This document shows, piece after piece, positions 53,689 to 63,678 of a stretch of 64,000 nt of DNA. This DNA is from an uncultured Holophagaceae bacterium (GTDB lineage Bacteria; Acidobacteriota; Holophagae; Holophagales; Holophagaceae), in the NCBI GenBank assembly GCA_903937385.1, contig CAIZZF010000008.1, positions 62,001 through 126,000 of the forward strand, read 5' to 3'. Positions within the stretch are counted from its first letter, which is position 1, and the number at the start of each line of letters is the position of its first letter. Both the position numbers and the translations under genes were made by a program. Under the pieces are notes generated by a model. It was not told the origin of the DNA. It ran no database searches and saw only the letters and a program-made list of their open reading frames with translations.

Positions 53689-55812
53689 ATGAGATCCCTC
53701 CCGCGCCCCCTGGGCATCTGGCTAATCCTCGTTCTGGCCACGGCCTCAGTGCTCTGGCTGCAGACCCCGCCCGCACCGATCCCGGCCAGCGCGCCCGCCG
53801 AGGTCTTCTCGGCGGAACGGGCCATGCTCCACGTGCGGGCCATCGCCCGGGCACCCCACCCGCTGGGCTCGGCCGAGCACGACCAGGTACGGGACCACCT
53901 GGTGGCCGCCCTCCAGCAGCTGGGCTTCACCACCCGCATCCAGAAGGACGTGGTGCACGAGGTCCAGGGTCGGCGGGTGGTGCTGGCCACGGTGGAGAAT
54001 GTCATCGCCGAGCGGCCGGGCACCAACCCCACGGGCACCCTCCTGCTGACGGCCCACTACGACTCCCACGGCAGCGGGCCGGGGGCGGCCGATGACGGGG
54101 CGGGCGTGGCGGCGCTGCTGGAGGCTGCGCGGGCCCTGGGAGCGGGCCGAAACACCCTCCGCATCCTCATCACTGATGCGGAGGAAGTGGGCCTGATGGG
54201 CGCCCGGGCTTATGCCGAAAACCTGGAAAAGGGGACCCCGACCCTGGTGCTCAACCTGGAGGCCCGGGGCGGTGGGGGCCCGGTCTTCATGTTCGAGACC
54301 AGCGACGGCAACCTGCCCCTGATCCGCGCCTTTGCCGCCGCCGCACCCTCGCCCCACGCCTCCTCGCTGACCTACGCGCTGTACAAGCTGCTCCCCAACG
54401 ACACGGACCTCACCGTGTTCAAGAAGGCCGGCATGGCGGGCCTCAACTTCGCCTTCGTGGATCGCTGGTCCCACTACCACACGGCCCTCGACACACCAGA
54501 GGGCCTGGATCTGCGCAGCCTCCAGCAGGAGGGCGCCACCGTGCTGGCCCTCGGCCGCCACTTCCTTTCTGCGGACCTCACCACCCTGATGCCGGGCAAG
54601 GGTGAGGCCATCTACTTCGACCTCCTGGGGCGCATCCTGCTCTGGTATCCCGCCACCCTGGTGTCGCCCCTGACTCTGCTGGCCCTGGCGGCTTTCGGCG
54701 CCGTACTGTGGCGCTGCCGGCGGGATGCGGGCCTGGTGAAGAGCTTCTTCTTGGGCTTGGCGCTGAGCCTCGGCACCCTGGTGCTGGGTGCCCTGGTGGG
54801 CTGGGGCTTGGGCCTCCTGGCCAATCCCTTCCGCCAGGCGGCCCCCAACCACGATCCCTACGGCGCCCGTTGGTTCGAGGTGGCCCTTGCACTCCTGGCC
54901 CTGGCGGCGGCGGTGCTGGCTTGGAGCCGGGCCCTCCGGCGGGCAGAAGGCCGGGGCCTGGCCCTGGGCGCCCTGGCGTGGTGGCTTGCCGCCCTGGTGG
55001 CCGCCACGGCCCTGCTGCCGGCCTCCTCCTACTTCTTCCTGTGGCCGCTGCTCTTCGCCCTGGAGGCACTGTGGTGGGAGCGGCCCTGGGAGGCGACCCT
55101 GCCCCTGCTCCTGCTCTTCCCGCCCCTGTGGCACAACCTGGCCCTCCTGCTGGGCTTCAGCCTGCCCCCCTTCCTGGGTGCGCTGGCGGCCTTCGGACTG
55201 CTGCCCCTGCTGCCCCTGCTGCGCCGCGCCCTGCCGACCCGAACCTGGCTTCCGCCTGCCCTGCTGGCGAGCCTCGGCGTGCTCTGTTTCGCTGTGGGCA
55301 CGCGGCAGATGGGGCCGCGCCTCAGCACCCTGGCCTTCGTCCAGGATGCGGATGCGGGCACGGCCCAGTGGGTGAGCTTCCAGAAGCCCGATGCCTGGAG
55401 CCGGACGCTGCTGGGGAGCACTCCGACCCCCACCCGCCTGGGGGGGCGCAACGCCTTCGCTAGCCCTGCGCAGGCCCTGCGGCTACCGGTCCCGGAGCTT
55501 CGCCGCACGGGCCGCGAGCTGCGGATCACCCTGCCCCAGCGGGCCCTGGCGGTGTCCCTCACCAGCGATGCACCCCTGACTACCTACAGCCTGGATGGCC
55601 GCCCTCTGCCCACGACCGGCCCCTTCCTCTGGTTCGCCCCGGCGGAGACCTTCACCCTCACCCTGGACGCCACACCAGGCGCACGGCTCAGCCTGGAAAT
55701 GATCCTGCCGGGCCTGCCGGCCGGAACCGCGTCCCGCCCCGCCAACCTGATGCCCGCCCCCGTGGACCCCTACACCGACGTGCAGATCGTCCGGCGCACC
55801 CTGATCTGGTAG
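53689..55812 (+). CDS. Membrane-anchored M28 family zinc aminopeptidase
   Basis: 707 residues. An N-terminal TM/signal anchor precedes a periplasmic M28 catalytic domain (about 45-310) with zinc ligands in LLTAHYDSHGSGPGAADDGAGVAALLE, ITDAEEVGLMGARAY, LNLEARGGGGP and RWSHYHTALDTPE. About eight TM helices follow (about 325-550), then a soluble C-terminal domain. This is the FXNA/PFF1-like architecture, better known from eukaryotic organelle membranes. The substrate is unknown. Confidence 0.88.
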   Translation: MRSLPRPLGIWLILVLATASVLWLQTPPAPIPASAPAEVFSAERAMLHVRAIARAPHPLGSAEHDQVRDHLVAALQQLGFTTRIQKDVVHEVQGRRVVLATVENVIAERPGTNPTGTLLLTAHYDSHGSGPGAADDGAGVAALLEAARALGAGRNTLRILITDAEEVGLMGARAYAENLEKGTPTLVLNLEARGGGGPVFMFETSDGNLPLIRAFAAAAPSPHASSLTYALYKLLPNDTDLTVFKKAGMAGLNFAFVDRWSHYHTALDTPEGLDLRSLQQEGATVLALGRHFLSADLTTLMPGKGEAIYFDLLGRILLWYPATLVSPLTLLALAAFGAVLWRCRRDAGLVKSFFLGLALSLGTLVLGALVGWGLGLLANPFRQAAPNHDPYGARWFEVALALLALAAAVLAWSRALRRAEGRGLALGALAWWLAALVAATALLPASSYFFLWPLLFALEALWWERPWEATLPLLLLFPPLWHNLALLLGFSLPPFLGALAAFGLLPLLPLLRRALPTRTWLPPALLASLGVLCFAVGTRQMGPRLSTLAFVQDADAGTAQWVSFQKPDAWSRTLLGSTPTPTRLGGRNAFASPAQALRLPVPELRRTGRELRITLPQRALAVSLTSDAPLTTYSLDGRPLPTTGPFLWFAPAETFTLTLDATPGARLSLEMILPGLPAGTASRPANLMPAPVDPYTDVQIVRRTLIW

Positions 55813-55843
55813 ATAAGACTCAGCGGACTAAAGCTGCCTCGGC

Positions 55844-57130
55844 TCAGGCCTCGGGTTCCCAGGCCAGGAGCCGGGCCTTGAGGTCGGCCATGTCGGCGGC
55901 CAGGGGCTCGGAGACCAGGGGGCGGTCCTGGACGGCGAGAAGGGCCTCGGGCAGCGGCACCTGGATGCCCAGGTCGCGCTCCAGCACTTCGCCGAACTTG
56001 GCGGGGTGGGCCGTGGCCAGGAAGAGCCCCTGCTCGCCGTCCCGCAGGCAGGCCTGCAGGACGCCGCAGGCCACAGCGCCGTGGGGATCTGCGAGGTAGC
56101 CCTGGGCGTAGAGCTCCGCCAGGGTTGCGCAGGTCTCCGCGTCCGTGCGACTGCCCCAGCGCAGGGCGCCGGCCATGGCGTCGTGGTCGCCGCCGAAGAG
56201 GGCGTGGATGCGCTCCCAGTTGCTGGGGGCGCCCACGTCCATGGCGTTGGACACCGTGGCCACGGAGGGCCGCGGCGTGTAGGTGCCGGTCTCGAGGTAC
56301 TCGGGCACCACGCGGTTGGCGTTGGTGGCCACCACGAACTGCGCGATGGGCGCGCCGCAGCGCTGGGCCAGCAGACCCGCGTAGAGATCGCCGAAATTGC
56401 CGCTGGGCACCGAGACCACCAGCGGTGCGGGGTTCTTGATCTGGGCCGCGGCCTCGAAGTAGTAGAGCGTCTGGGCCAGGAGCCGCGCGATGTTGATGCT
56501 GTTGGCCGAAGTGAGGCCCAGCTGCACGACCAGTTCCTTGTCCTCGAAGGCGGCCTTCACCAGGCGCTGACAGTCGTCGAAGGCGCCCTCGACGGCCAGG
56601 GCCAGCACGTTGCCGCCGCAGGTGGCGAACTGGCGCTCCTGCAGGGGCGAGACCCGGCCCTTGGGATAGAGCACCACCACCTGCACGCCGGGGAGGCCCC
56701 AGAAGGCCTGAGCCACAGCGGCGCCGGTATCACCCGAGGTGGCGGTCAGCACGGTGCAGCGGGCGCCGGTGCTGGCATAGGCCATCACCTGGGCCAGGAA
56801 GCGCGCGCCGAAGTCCTTGAAGGCCAGGGTCGGCCCGTGCCACAGCTCCAAGGCCGCGAGCCGGTCCGTCACGGGCACCACGGGCGCGGGGAAGGTGAAG
56901 GTCCGCCGCACCAGGGCGTCCAGCTCGGGGCGCGGAATCTCGCTGCCGATGAAGCGGTGCAGGATCTCCGCAGAGCGCACCTGGAAGTCCGTGGCCAGCA
57001 ACTCCGCCATGTCGGTGAAACGCGGGATCTCCGTGGGGATGTAGAGCCCGCCATCCGGCGCGAGGCCCGCCTGGACCGCGCCCAGAAAGCTGTTCTCGAG
57101 AGAGGGATTGCGCGTGCTGACGAGCTGCAT
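55844..57130 (-). CDS. thrC: Threonine synthase
   Basis: 428 residues; O-phosphohomoserine to threonine, PLP-dependent. Motifs: QLVSTRNPSLENSFLGAVQAGLAPDGGLYIP at the N-terminus, LWHGPTLAFKDFGARFLAQVMAY (PLP Lys), ATSGDTGAAVAQAFWG, SGNFGDLYAGLLAQR. It is the last gene of thrLABC, 38 bp after thrB. Shorter E. coli-type class. Confidence 0.96.
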   Translation of the reverse strand: MQLVSTRNPSLENSFLGAVQAGLAPDGGLYIPTEIPRFTDMAELLATDFQVRSAEILHRFIGSEIPRPELDALVRRTFTFPAPVVPVTDRLAALELWHGPTLAFKDFGARFLAQVMAYASTGARCTVLTATSGDTGAAVAQAFWGLPGVQVVVLYPKGRVSPLQERQFATCGGNVLALAVEGAFDDCQRLVKAAFEDKELVVQLGLTSANSINIARLLAQTLYYFEAAAQIKNPAPLVVSVPSGNFGDLYAGLLAQRCGAPIAQFVVATNANRVVPEYLETGTYTPRPSVATVSNAMDVGAPSNWERIHALFGGDHDAMAGALRWGSRTDAETCATLAELYAQGYLADPHGAVACGVLQACLRDGEQGLFLATAHPAKFGEVLERDLGIQVPLPEALLAVQDRPLVSEPLAADMADLKARLLAWEPEA

Positions 57131-57168
57131 GGGGGTCCTCGATCAGGTTTTTTTCGTGGCAGTGATCT

Positions 57169-58179
57169 TTATTGTTTAGTTCCAAACGTGAACGACTCAG
57201 AAGCCAGGATGCGGGCGCCGTTGGGATCGAGGGCGCAGAGCCAGCCCTGGCTGGCGAGGCCGACGGCGCTGAAGGCGTCGCGGATCCCGCGGAGGATCTG
57301 GCTGGCCTGGGCTTCATGCTCCGCGACGGCGAACACCGACGGGCCCGAACCGGACAGGCTGCAGCCCAGGGCCCCGGCGGCCAGAGCGGCAGCCTGGGCA
57401 GCGCGGAAGCCGGGCACCAGCGGGGCGCGGTGGACCTCGACCAGGGGGTCGCGCAGGCAGCGCGCCAGCAGAGAGCGATCGCCGGTATGGAGAGCGTGCA
57501 CCAGCCCCGCCAGGTTGCCCGCGAAGTCGAGGGTGGCGTGCCACTCGGGCCGCTCGGGCAGCGCCTTGCGGCTGTCGGCGGTGGAGAGCTGCACATCCGG
57601 GTGGACAACCACCAGCAGCAGGTCTGCGGGCCAGGGGAGGCGGCGCGTGGCGGGCTTGCCACCGCGACCCGGCACCACCACCTGCAGGCCGCCCAGCAGG
57701 GACGGCACCACGTTGTCCAGGTGGACGCCGCCGCTGGTGAGACCCTCGGTGCGACCCGTCAGCTCCACCAGCTCGGCAATCTCCAGCGGATCGCCGTAGA
57801 GGGCCTGGAGGGCGGCGATGGCGGCCACGATGGAGCTGGCGCTGGAGCCCAGGCCGCTGGCCACAGGCAGGCGCTTCTCCAGGGTGATGGCAAGGGGTCC
57901 CACCTCACCGCCGTGAGCCACCAGGGCCTCGCGGAAGAGGTCCCGGGCGCGCTCGGCGAGGTTGGGCCGGGTGTCCCCGGCGAGGGCCGCAGCATACGCA
58001 CCCACCATGCGAAAGCTGTCCTGGGCGGCGGGGGCGACGTGGACCAGGTCCCCGAGGAGGCTGCCATCCAGGGGCGCCAGGGCCGCGCCCAGCAGGTCGA
58101 AGCCGGCGGCGACGTTACCGATGCTCGCGGGGGCGTAGGCCACCACACCCGCAGGCGGGAGGTCGGCGTAGGCCAGCAT
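57169..58179 (-). CDS. thrB: Homoserine kinase
   Basis: 336 residues of the GHMP kinase family. Motifs: VVAYAPASIGNVAAGFDLLGAAL, RLPVASGLGSSASSIVAAIAALQALYG (ATP loop) and the C-terminal GALGCSLSGSGPSVFAVAEHEAQA. Its ATG shares one base with the thrA stop (TGATG), so translation is coupled. Phosphorylates homoserine for thrC. Confidence 0.96.
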   Translation of the reverse strand: MLAYADLPPAGVVAYAPASIGNVAAGFDLLGAALAPLDGSLLGDLVHVAPAAQDSFRMVGAYAAALAGDTRPNLAERARDLFREALVAHGGEVGPLAITLEKRLPVASGLGSSASSIVAAIAALQALYGDPLEIAELVELTGRTEGLTSGGVHLDNVVPSLLGGLQVVVPGRGGKPATRRLPWPADLLLVVVHPDVQLSTADSRKALPERPEWHATLDFAGNLAGLVHALHTGDRSLLARCLRDPLVEVHRAPLVPGFRAAQAAALAAGALGCSLSGSGPSVFAVAEHEAQASQILRGIRDAFSAVGLASQGWLCALDPNGARILASESFTFGTKQ

Positions 58180-60656
58180 CAGTGCCTCCTCGCGGGACGG
58201 GCGCCGGGGGGCACCAGCCGCAGCACATCCGCCAGCACGCCAGCGGCGGTCACCTCAGCCCCCGCCCCGTAGCCGCGGATCACCATGGGATGGGGCTGGT
58301 AGCGCTCCGTGAGCAGGGCCAGGGCGTTCTCGCCGCCCTTGATGGCGGTGAAGGGGTGGTCGGCAGCCACGGCCAGCAGGCCCACGCGACAGCCGCTGTC
58401 CGAGAGGCTACCCACGTAGCGCAGGGTCTTGCCCTCGGCCTTGAGGGCCGCGAGGCGCAGCCGGAAGGTCTCATCCAGGCTGGGCAGGCGGTCCATGAAC
58501 GAGGGGATGTCGCCGGTGGCGTCGAAGTCCGCGGGCAGCAGGCCCTCCACCACCACGTCCGCCAGCTCCAGCTCCATGCCGCACTCCCGGGCCAGGATGA
58601 TGAGCTTGCGGGCCACGTCCATGCCGCTCAGGTCGTCCCGGGGATCGGGCTCGGTGAAGCCGCTCTCCTTGGCGGAGCGCACGGCCTCGGACAGTGGCAC
58701 GCCATCGCCCAGCAGGCCCAGGATGTAGGACATGGAGCCGGACAGGATGCCCTCGCCTCGCAGGACACGGTCACCGGTCAGCACCAGATTCTTCACGGTG
58801 TCGATGATGGGCAGGCCCGCGCCGACGTTGGCTTCGTAGAGGAAGCGCAGCCCCCGCCGGGTGGAGCGCTTGCGCAGCTCGCGGTAGGACTCCTGGGTGC
58901 CGCTGTTGGCCTTCTTGTTGGCCGTGACCACGTGGAACCCGGCGTCGAACAGCTCGACGTAGCGGGCGGCGAGGTCGCCGCTCGTGGTGCAGTCCACCAG
59001 CACCGGCAGGGCCGGCGGTCCGTTCCGCACGGTGTCGAGCAGCTGGTCGAGGTTCATGGGACCGGCCTTGGGCAGGTCCTCCCGCCAGCGGGCGAGGTCG
59101 AGGCCCTTGGGGTCCGTGAGCATGAAGCGGCTGGTGGCAATGGTCACCACGCGAAGATCCAGGCCCTGGGCCGCCAGCTGGTCATGCTGCCGCTGGATCT
59201 GGCCCAGCAGGCTGCCGCCGACGTTGCCCGCGCCGAGCAGGTGGAGGTCCACCACCACCTTGGCCTGGAAGAAGCGGCGGTGGATGTGGACCATGGCGCG
59301 GGCGCCGTCGCGCTCGTCCACCACGGCTGAGATGATGCGCTCACTGGCGCCCTGGGCGATGGCCACCACGTTGCAGCCCACTTCCGCCAAGGCATCGAAG
59401 AAGGTGCCGGCGACCCCGGCCCGGGTGCGCATGCCGTCCCCGACGATGCTGAGCACTGCCAGGCCCCGGCGCAGGTCCACGGGATCAAGGAAGCCCGCGG
59501 CCAGCTCGCTGGGGAAGGCCTCCTGGATGGCCGCCACGGCGCCTGGACCCTCAGCCCGGCGGACGGCGAAGCAGATGGAGAGCTCGGAGGAGCTCTGGGT
59601 GATGAGCACCGCAGAGATGCCCTTCCGGGCCAAGGCGCTGAACACGCGGCCCGCGATGCCGGGCGTGCCGGGCATGCCGGGGCCCGTGAGGTTCACCACG
59701 GAGAGGTCGCCCAGGAAGGACAGCCCGCGCACGCCGCTGGGCGGGGGTGGCACGTCTTCGCGGATGATGGTGCCCGGGTGGGCGGGATCGAAGCTGCTGC
59801 ACACCCGCACCGGGATGCCCCGCTCCCGCACCGGCGGGATGGTCTTGGGATGCAGGACCTTGGCCCCGAAGAAGGAGAGCTCCATGGCCTCCTCGAAGCT
59901 GGCCTCCGGCAGCGGGAAGGCCTCGGGCACCAGGCCGGGATCGGCGCTGTAGAGTCCCGCCACGTCCGTCCAGATCTCCAGCAGGTCCGCGCCGAAGGCT
60001 GCGGCGGCCAGGGCCGCGCTGTGGTCCGAGCCGCCCCGGCCCAGGGAGAGGATCCGGCCGTGGCTGTCGCCGCCGAAGAAGCCAGGCAGAACCCAGAGCC
60101 CATCCGGTCCCGCCTTGACCGGTGCAAAGGCCTCATCAATGGCCGCCATCACCGGCCGGGCCTGGAGGGGGTCGCCCTCCACCCGGATGTAGGTCACGGG
60201 ATCCAGGTAGCTCGGGGCCAGGCCTCGGGCCCGCAGCAGGCCCATGAGGATGGCGCAGGAGGCGCGCTCGCCGAGGCTCGACACCTGGGCCAGCACCGAG
60301 GGCGGCCCCTCTTCCAGCAGCGCCATGCCATGCAGCAGGCGGCGGCCCAGGGTCTCCAGGGCCGCCAGCTCCTCGCGGACCCCGACCGCTTCGGGACCAA
60401 GATCAGCGGCCATGGCCTCCACCACCTCGGTGTGCCGCTCCCGGTAGGTCTCCAGCAGGCGGTCCGCCTCCTCGCGGTTGGGCACCCGGCCGCCGTGCAG
60501 CAGCAGGTTGGTGATGCCCGACATGGCCGAAGCCACGACACAGACGCGATGGGTGGTCCGGGCGGCGGCGGCGAGCTCGACGGCGGCCCGCAAACGGACG
60601 GCACCGCCGAGGCTGGTGCCGCCGAATTTCATGACACGAATGGCGCTGGGCTGCAT
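58179..60656 (-). CDS. thrA: Bifunctional aspartate kinase / homoserine dehydrogenase
   Basis: 825 residues, same layout as E. coli ThrA: aspartate kinase (about 1-290, [51 protein letters not shown]), two ACT-like regulatory regions (about 310-450) and homoserine dehydrogenase (about 460-825, [65 protein letters not shown]). CGGAG precedes the ATG. It is the first structural gene of an operon with a Thr/Ile leader and attenuator, and its product should also be open to allosteric control via the ACT regions. Confidence 0.97.
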   Translation of the reverse strand: MQPSAIRVMKFGGTSLGGAVRLRAAVELAAAARTTHRVCVVASAMSGITNLLLHGGRVPNREEADRLLETYRERHTEVVEAMAADLGPEAVGVREELAALETLGRRLLHGMALLEEGPPSVLAQVSSLGERASCAILMGLLRARGLAPSYLDPVTYIRVEGDPLQARPVMAAIDEAFAPVKAGPDGLWVLPGFFGGDSHGRILSLGRGGSDHSAALAAAAFGADLLEIWTDVAGLYSADPGLVPEAFPLPEASFEEAMELSFFGAKVLHPKTIPPVRERGIPVRVCSSFDPAHPGTIIREDVPPPPSGVRGLSFLGDLSVVNLTGPGMPGTPGIAGRVFSALARKGISAVLITQSSSELSICFAVRRAEGPGAVAAIQEAFPSELAAGFLDPVDLRRGLAVLSIVGDGMRTRAGVAGTFFDALAEVGCNVVAIAQGASERIISAVVDERDGARAMVHIHRRFFQAKVVVDLHLLGAGNVGGSLLGQIQRQHDQLAAQGLDLRVVTIATSRFMLTDPKGLDLARWREDLPKAGPMNLDQLLDTVRNGPPALPVLVDCTTSGDLAARYVELFDAGFHVVTANKKANSGTQESYRELRKRSTRRGLRFLYEANVGAGLPIIDTVKNLVLTGDRVLRGEGILSGSMSYILGLLGDGVPLSEAVRSAKESGFTEPDPRDDLSGMDVARKLIILARECGMELELADVVVEGLLPADFDATGDIPSFMDRLPSLDETFRLRLAALKAEGKTLRYVGSLSDSGCRVGLLAVAADHPFTAIKGGENALALLTERYQPHPMVIRGYGAGAEVTAAGVLADVLRLVPPGARPARRH

Positions 60657-60680
60657 GAGGGGCTCCGGGAAGTCGATACG

Positions 60681-60708
60681 AAAAAGCCCCGCGGGGTAAC
60701 CGCGGGGC
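60681..60708 (-). terminator. Attenuator terminator of thrABC
   Basis: On the minus strand, arms GCCCCGCGG (60708-60700) and CCGCGGGGC (60694-60686) with a 5-nt loop and five T form a strong terminator 24 bp before thrA. The 3' arm is identical, 9 of 9, to leader segment 60746-60738, which can therefore pair with the 5' arm and act as antiterminator. Confidence 0.85.
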
Positions 60709-60731
60709 CGAGTCTGAAAGGTGGAATCAGG

Positions 60732-60842
60732 TCAGGCGCCCCGCGGGATGGCGAGCGTAATATTAGTCGTGGTGGTCAGCGTGGACAGTCCCCGGCCGCC
60801 AGCGGTGAGCCGCGGCGTGCAGGAGGAGCCTTCCACCGACAT
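60732..60842 (-). CDS. thrL: Thr/Ile leader peptide of the thr attenuator
   Basis: A 36-codon ORF (ATG 60842, TGA 60732) whose residues 21-32 read TLTTTTNITLAI: six Thr and two Ile in twelve, as in E. coli thrL. Starts at ATG 60848 or 60854 are also in frame. The antiterminator segment 60746-60738 lies right at the end of this peptide, so ribosome position on the Thr/Ile codons decides which stem forms. The start lacks a clear ribosome-binding site and may be near the 5' end of the transcript. Confidence 0.8.
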   Translation of the reverse strand: MSVEGSSCTPRLTAGGRGLSTLTTTTNITLAIPRGA

Positions 60843-60852
60843 GTGCATGTCC

Positions 60853-60883
60853 ATTATTTTCAAGCATGCGTTGAAAAAGTCAA
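60853..60883 (-). promoter_or_regulatory. Candidate thr operon promoter
   Basis: TTGACT (60883-60878, minus) and AATAAT (60858-60853) with a 19-bp spacer, just upstream of the leader ORF. The spacer is longer than ideal. Confidence 0.4.
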
Positions 60884-60922
60884 CCCGATTCCCGCGCTGA
60901 GCACCCCCGCCCGGAGTTCCCC

Positions 60923-62059
60923 ATGACCGCCTCCCGCCGCCAGTTCCTTCAGTGGTCCGCCACCGCCGCTCTGGCAGGCGCGGGTCTGGACCTGGCCGCC
61001 ACTCCCACCAAGGCCACCGCGAAGGCCGGGAAGCTGAAGATCCTGATCCTCGGCGGCACGGGCTTCCTGGGCCCCGCCACCATCGAGGCCGCCCAGGCCC
61101 GCGGCCACCAGGTGACGATGTTCAACCGCGGGAAGACCCGGCCGGAGCTCTTCCCGGGCGTGGAGAAGCTGCACGGCGACCGCGACCCGAAGAAGGGCGA
61201 GGGCCTCAAGGCCCTGGAGCAGGGCACTTGGGACGCCGTCATCGACAACAGCGCCTACTACCCGCGCATGGTCGCCGCCTCGGCGGGCCTGCTGGCGCCG
61301 CGCATCCGCCAGTACCTGCTCATCTCCAGCATCAGCGCCTACAAGGAGCCCAACCCCGAGGCCGGCACCGAGGATGCGGCCCTGGCGACCATGCCCGATC
61401 CCACCCTGGAGGACATGGGCAAGAGCTACGAATACTACGGCGCCCTCAAGGCCCTCTGCGAGCAGGCGGCCCAGAAGGCCCTGCCCGGCCGCACCACGGT
61501 GATCCGGCCCGGCTACATCGTCGGCCCCGATGACCCGTCCGGGCGCTTCACCTACTGGCCCGCGCGCTTCGACCGGGGCGGCGAGGTCGCGGTGCCCGGC
61601 GCCCCCAGCGATCCCCTGCAGATCATCGACGTGCGCGACCTCGCCACCTGGCTGGTCCTGCTGGTGGAGCAGCGCACCCTGGGCGTCTTCAACGCCTGCG
61701 GCCCTGCCAAGCGCCTGGCCTGGGGCACCGTGGTGGAGGCCTGCCAGAAGGCGGGCAACCCCAGCAGCAAGCCCATCTGGCTCCCCACAGACTTCATCGT
61801 CGCCCAGAAGGACCTGGAGTTCCCCATCTGGGCCCCCTATGCGGGCGAGACCAAGGGCTTCCACACCTGGCGCAACGACCGCGCCGTGAAGGCCGGCCTG
61901 CGCTTCCGCCCCGCCGAACAGACCGCGAAGGACACCCTCGCCTGGTACCGGACCCAGGAGAAGCTCGAGAAGGGCCGCAACAAGCTCGCGGGCCCCACCG
62001 CCGAGCAGGAAGCCAAGCTGCTGGCGGCGTGGCGCGAGAGTGGCGGCGGGAAGGGCTAG
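60923..62059 (+). CDS. Tat-exported NAD-dependent epimerase/dehydratase family protein
   Basis: 378 residues. The N-terminus TASRRQFLQWSATAALAGAGLDLAA is a Tat signal (RRQFLQ), followed by an extended SDR Rossmann fold (LKILILGGTGFLGPATIEAAQARGHQVTMFNRG) and YEYYGALKALCEQ (YxxxK-type catalytic pair). Export of an NAD(P)-dependent enzyme by Tat fits folding with bound cofactor. The substrate is unknown. It diverges from thrLABC. Confidence 0.85.
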   Translation: MTASRRQFLQWSATAALAGAGLDLAATPTKATAKAGKLKILILGGTGFLGPATIEAAQARGHQVTMFNRGKTRPELFPGVEKLHGDRDPKKGEGLKALEQGTWDAVIDNSAYYPRMVAASAGLLAPRIRQYLLISSISAYKEPNPEAGTEDAALATMPDPTLEDMGKSYEYYGALKALCEQAAQKALPGRTTVIRPGYIVGPDDPSGRFTYWPARFDRGGEVAVPGAPSDPLQIIDVRDLATWLVLLVEQRTLGVFNACGPAKRLAWGTVVEACQKAGNPSSKPIWLPTDFIVAQKDLEFPIWAPYAGETKGFHTWRNDRAVKAGLRFRPAEQTAKDTLAWYRTQEKLEKGRNKLAGPTAEQEAKLLAAWRESGGGKG

Positions 62060-62092
62060 CGCCCCCCTGGCCCTGGGTCCACCCTTAGGGAC

Positions 62093-63253
62093 ATGAACCC
62101 AGCCATCAGCCGCACAGCCCTGGTGCTCTCCGGAGGCGGTGCCCGGGGCGCCTACCAGGTGGGCGTCCTGAAGGCGCTCGCGGAGCTGTTGCCCGAGGAG
62201 AAGACGCTCCCCTTCCCGATCCTCTGCGGCTCTTCCGCCGGGGCCATCAACGCCGCGGTCCTGGCCTGCCACGCCTCCCGATTCAAGGTCGGAGTCCGGC
62301 GCCTGGAGCAGGTCTGGGCGAACTTCACCAGCGACCAGATCTACCGCGCCGATGCCTGGGGCATGACCCAGAACAGCCTGCGCTGGTTCGCCTCGCTGTT
62401 CCGCCCGCGCCGCCTCTCGCCCTCCCGCCGGTCCCTGCTGGACAACGCGCCCCTGCGGCGGCTGCTCAAGCGGATCATCCGCTTCGACCAGATCGAGTCG
62501 GCCCTGCGGCAGGGGCACCTCTTCGCCCTGTCCGTGACCTGCTCAGGCTACGGCTCGGGCGAGTCCGTGAGCTTCTTCGAGGGCCACCCGGAGCTTGCTT
62601 CCTGGCAGCGGTTCCGGCGCGCCGGGGCCCGCACCCGCATCGGCATCGACCACCTGCTGGCCTCCAGCGCCATCCCCCTCCTCTTTCCGGCGGTGAAGAT
62701 CCACCGGGAGTACTTCGGGGACGGCTCCGTGCGCTTCCTCGCCCCCGTCAGCCCGGCCCTGCACCTGGGAGCGGACCGCGTGATGATCATCGGCGTCGCC
62801 GGCACCGAGCGGGAGGAGCGCAAGGCCCTGGACGGCCACCGCTACCCCACCCTCGCGGAGATCGCCGGGCAGGTGCTGGACAGCGTCTTCGTGGACAGCC
62901 TCAGCAGCGACCTGGAGCAGCTCCAGCGCGTGAACCAGACCCTCGACAGGATTCCGGAACACCTGCGGGAAGGGCTGGACCTGGGTCTGAAGCCCATCGA
63001 GACCCTGGTCATCTCCCCGAGCCGGAACTTGGCCTCCCTCTCAGGCAAGCACACCCGGTCCCTGCCGCCGGTGGTGCGCTTCTTCTTCCGGCGAGCGGGC
63101 ATCACCCACCGCACCGGGTCCGCGGTGCTGAGCTACCTGCTCTTCGAAGCCAGCTACACCCGGGAGCTCATCGCCCTCGGCCACGCCGACGCCATGCGGC
63201 AGAAGGACGAGATCCTGCGGTTCTTCCGCGCTGAAGCCCCGGGCAACAGCTAG
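62093..63253 (+). CDS. Patatin-like phospholipase
   Basis: 386 residues. Oxyanion loop LSGGGARGAYQVGVL, nucleophile GSSAGAINAA (Ser about 45), and catalytic Asp motif YFGDGSVRFL (DGS in place of the common DGG/DGA) give the Ser-Asp dyad. No signal peptide is seen. It hydrolyses acyl lipids in known relatives. Its stop overlaps that of the CBS gene tail-to-tail at 63250-63253. Confidence 0.9.
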   Translation: MNPAISRTALVLSGGGARGAYQVGVLKALAELLPEEKTLPFPILCGSSAGAINAAVLACHASRFKVGVRRLEQVWANFTSDQIYRADAWGMTQNSLRWFASLFRPRRLSPSRRSLLDNAPLRRLLKRIIRFDQIESALRQGHLFALSVTCSGYGSGESVSFFEGHPELASWQRFRRAGARTRIGIDHLLASSAIPLLFPAVKIHREYFGDGSVRFLAPVSPALHLGADRVMIIGVAGTEREERKALDGHRYPTLAEIAGQVLDSVFVDSLSSDLEQLQRVNQTLDRIPEHLREGLDLGLKPIETLVISPSRNLASLSGKHTRSLPPVVRFFFRRAGITHRTGSAVLSYLLFEASYTRELIALGHADAMRQKDEILRFFRAEAPGNS

Positions 63254-63678
63254 TTCTGGATGTAGTGCACCAGCTGCTCGATGGTGAACTTCTGGTCGGA
63301 GATGGTCTCCTTGACCAGATCGCCGATGGAGAGGATGCCGAGGACCTGGTCCTGGTCGTTGATCACGGGCAGGTGGCGCACGTGCCGCTCGGTCATGAGG
63401 GCCATGCACTCCTGGACGGTCTGGGAGAGGGTCACGCAGCTGAGCTTCTCGCTCATGATCTCGCGCACCAGCGTGTCCTTGGAAGCCTTGCCCTTGAGGA
63501 TGATCTTGCGGGCGTAGTCGCGCTCGGAGAAGAGGCCCACGAGCCGCCCCTGGTCCAGCACCAGGAGGGCGCCGATGTCGAACTGGGCCAACAGGGTCAG
63601 GGCCGCGAAGACGGTGTCATCGGGTCCCACGGTCACCGTGGTCGGCTTCTCTTCGATCAGCTGCTTCAGGGGTCGCAT
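63250..63678 (-). CDS. CBS-domain pair protein
   Basis: About 142 residues from ATG 63678, preceded by GGAGG with 5 nt spacing; an upstream in-frame extension to 63729 is unlikely. Two CBS domains (about 5-60, VTVGPDDTVFAALTLLAQFDIGALLVLDQGRLVGLFSERDYARK; about 75-130, VTLSQTVQECMALMTERHVRHLPVINDQDQVLGILSIGDLVKETI). Such stand-alone proteins bind adenine nucleotides. Target unknown. Confidence 0.92.
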   Translation of the reverse strand: MRPLKQLIEEKPTTVTVGPDDTVFAALTLLAQFDIGALLVLDQGRLVGLFSERDYARKIILKGKASKDTLVREIMSEKLSCVTLSQTVQECMALMTERHVRHLPVINDQDQVLGILSIGDLVKETISDQKFTIEQLVHYIQN

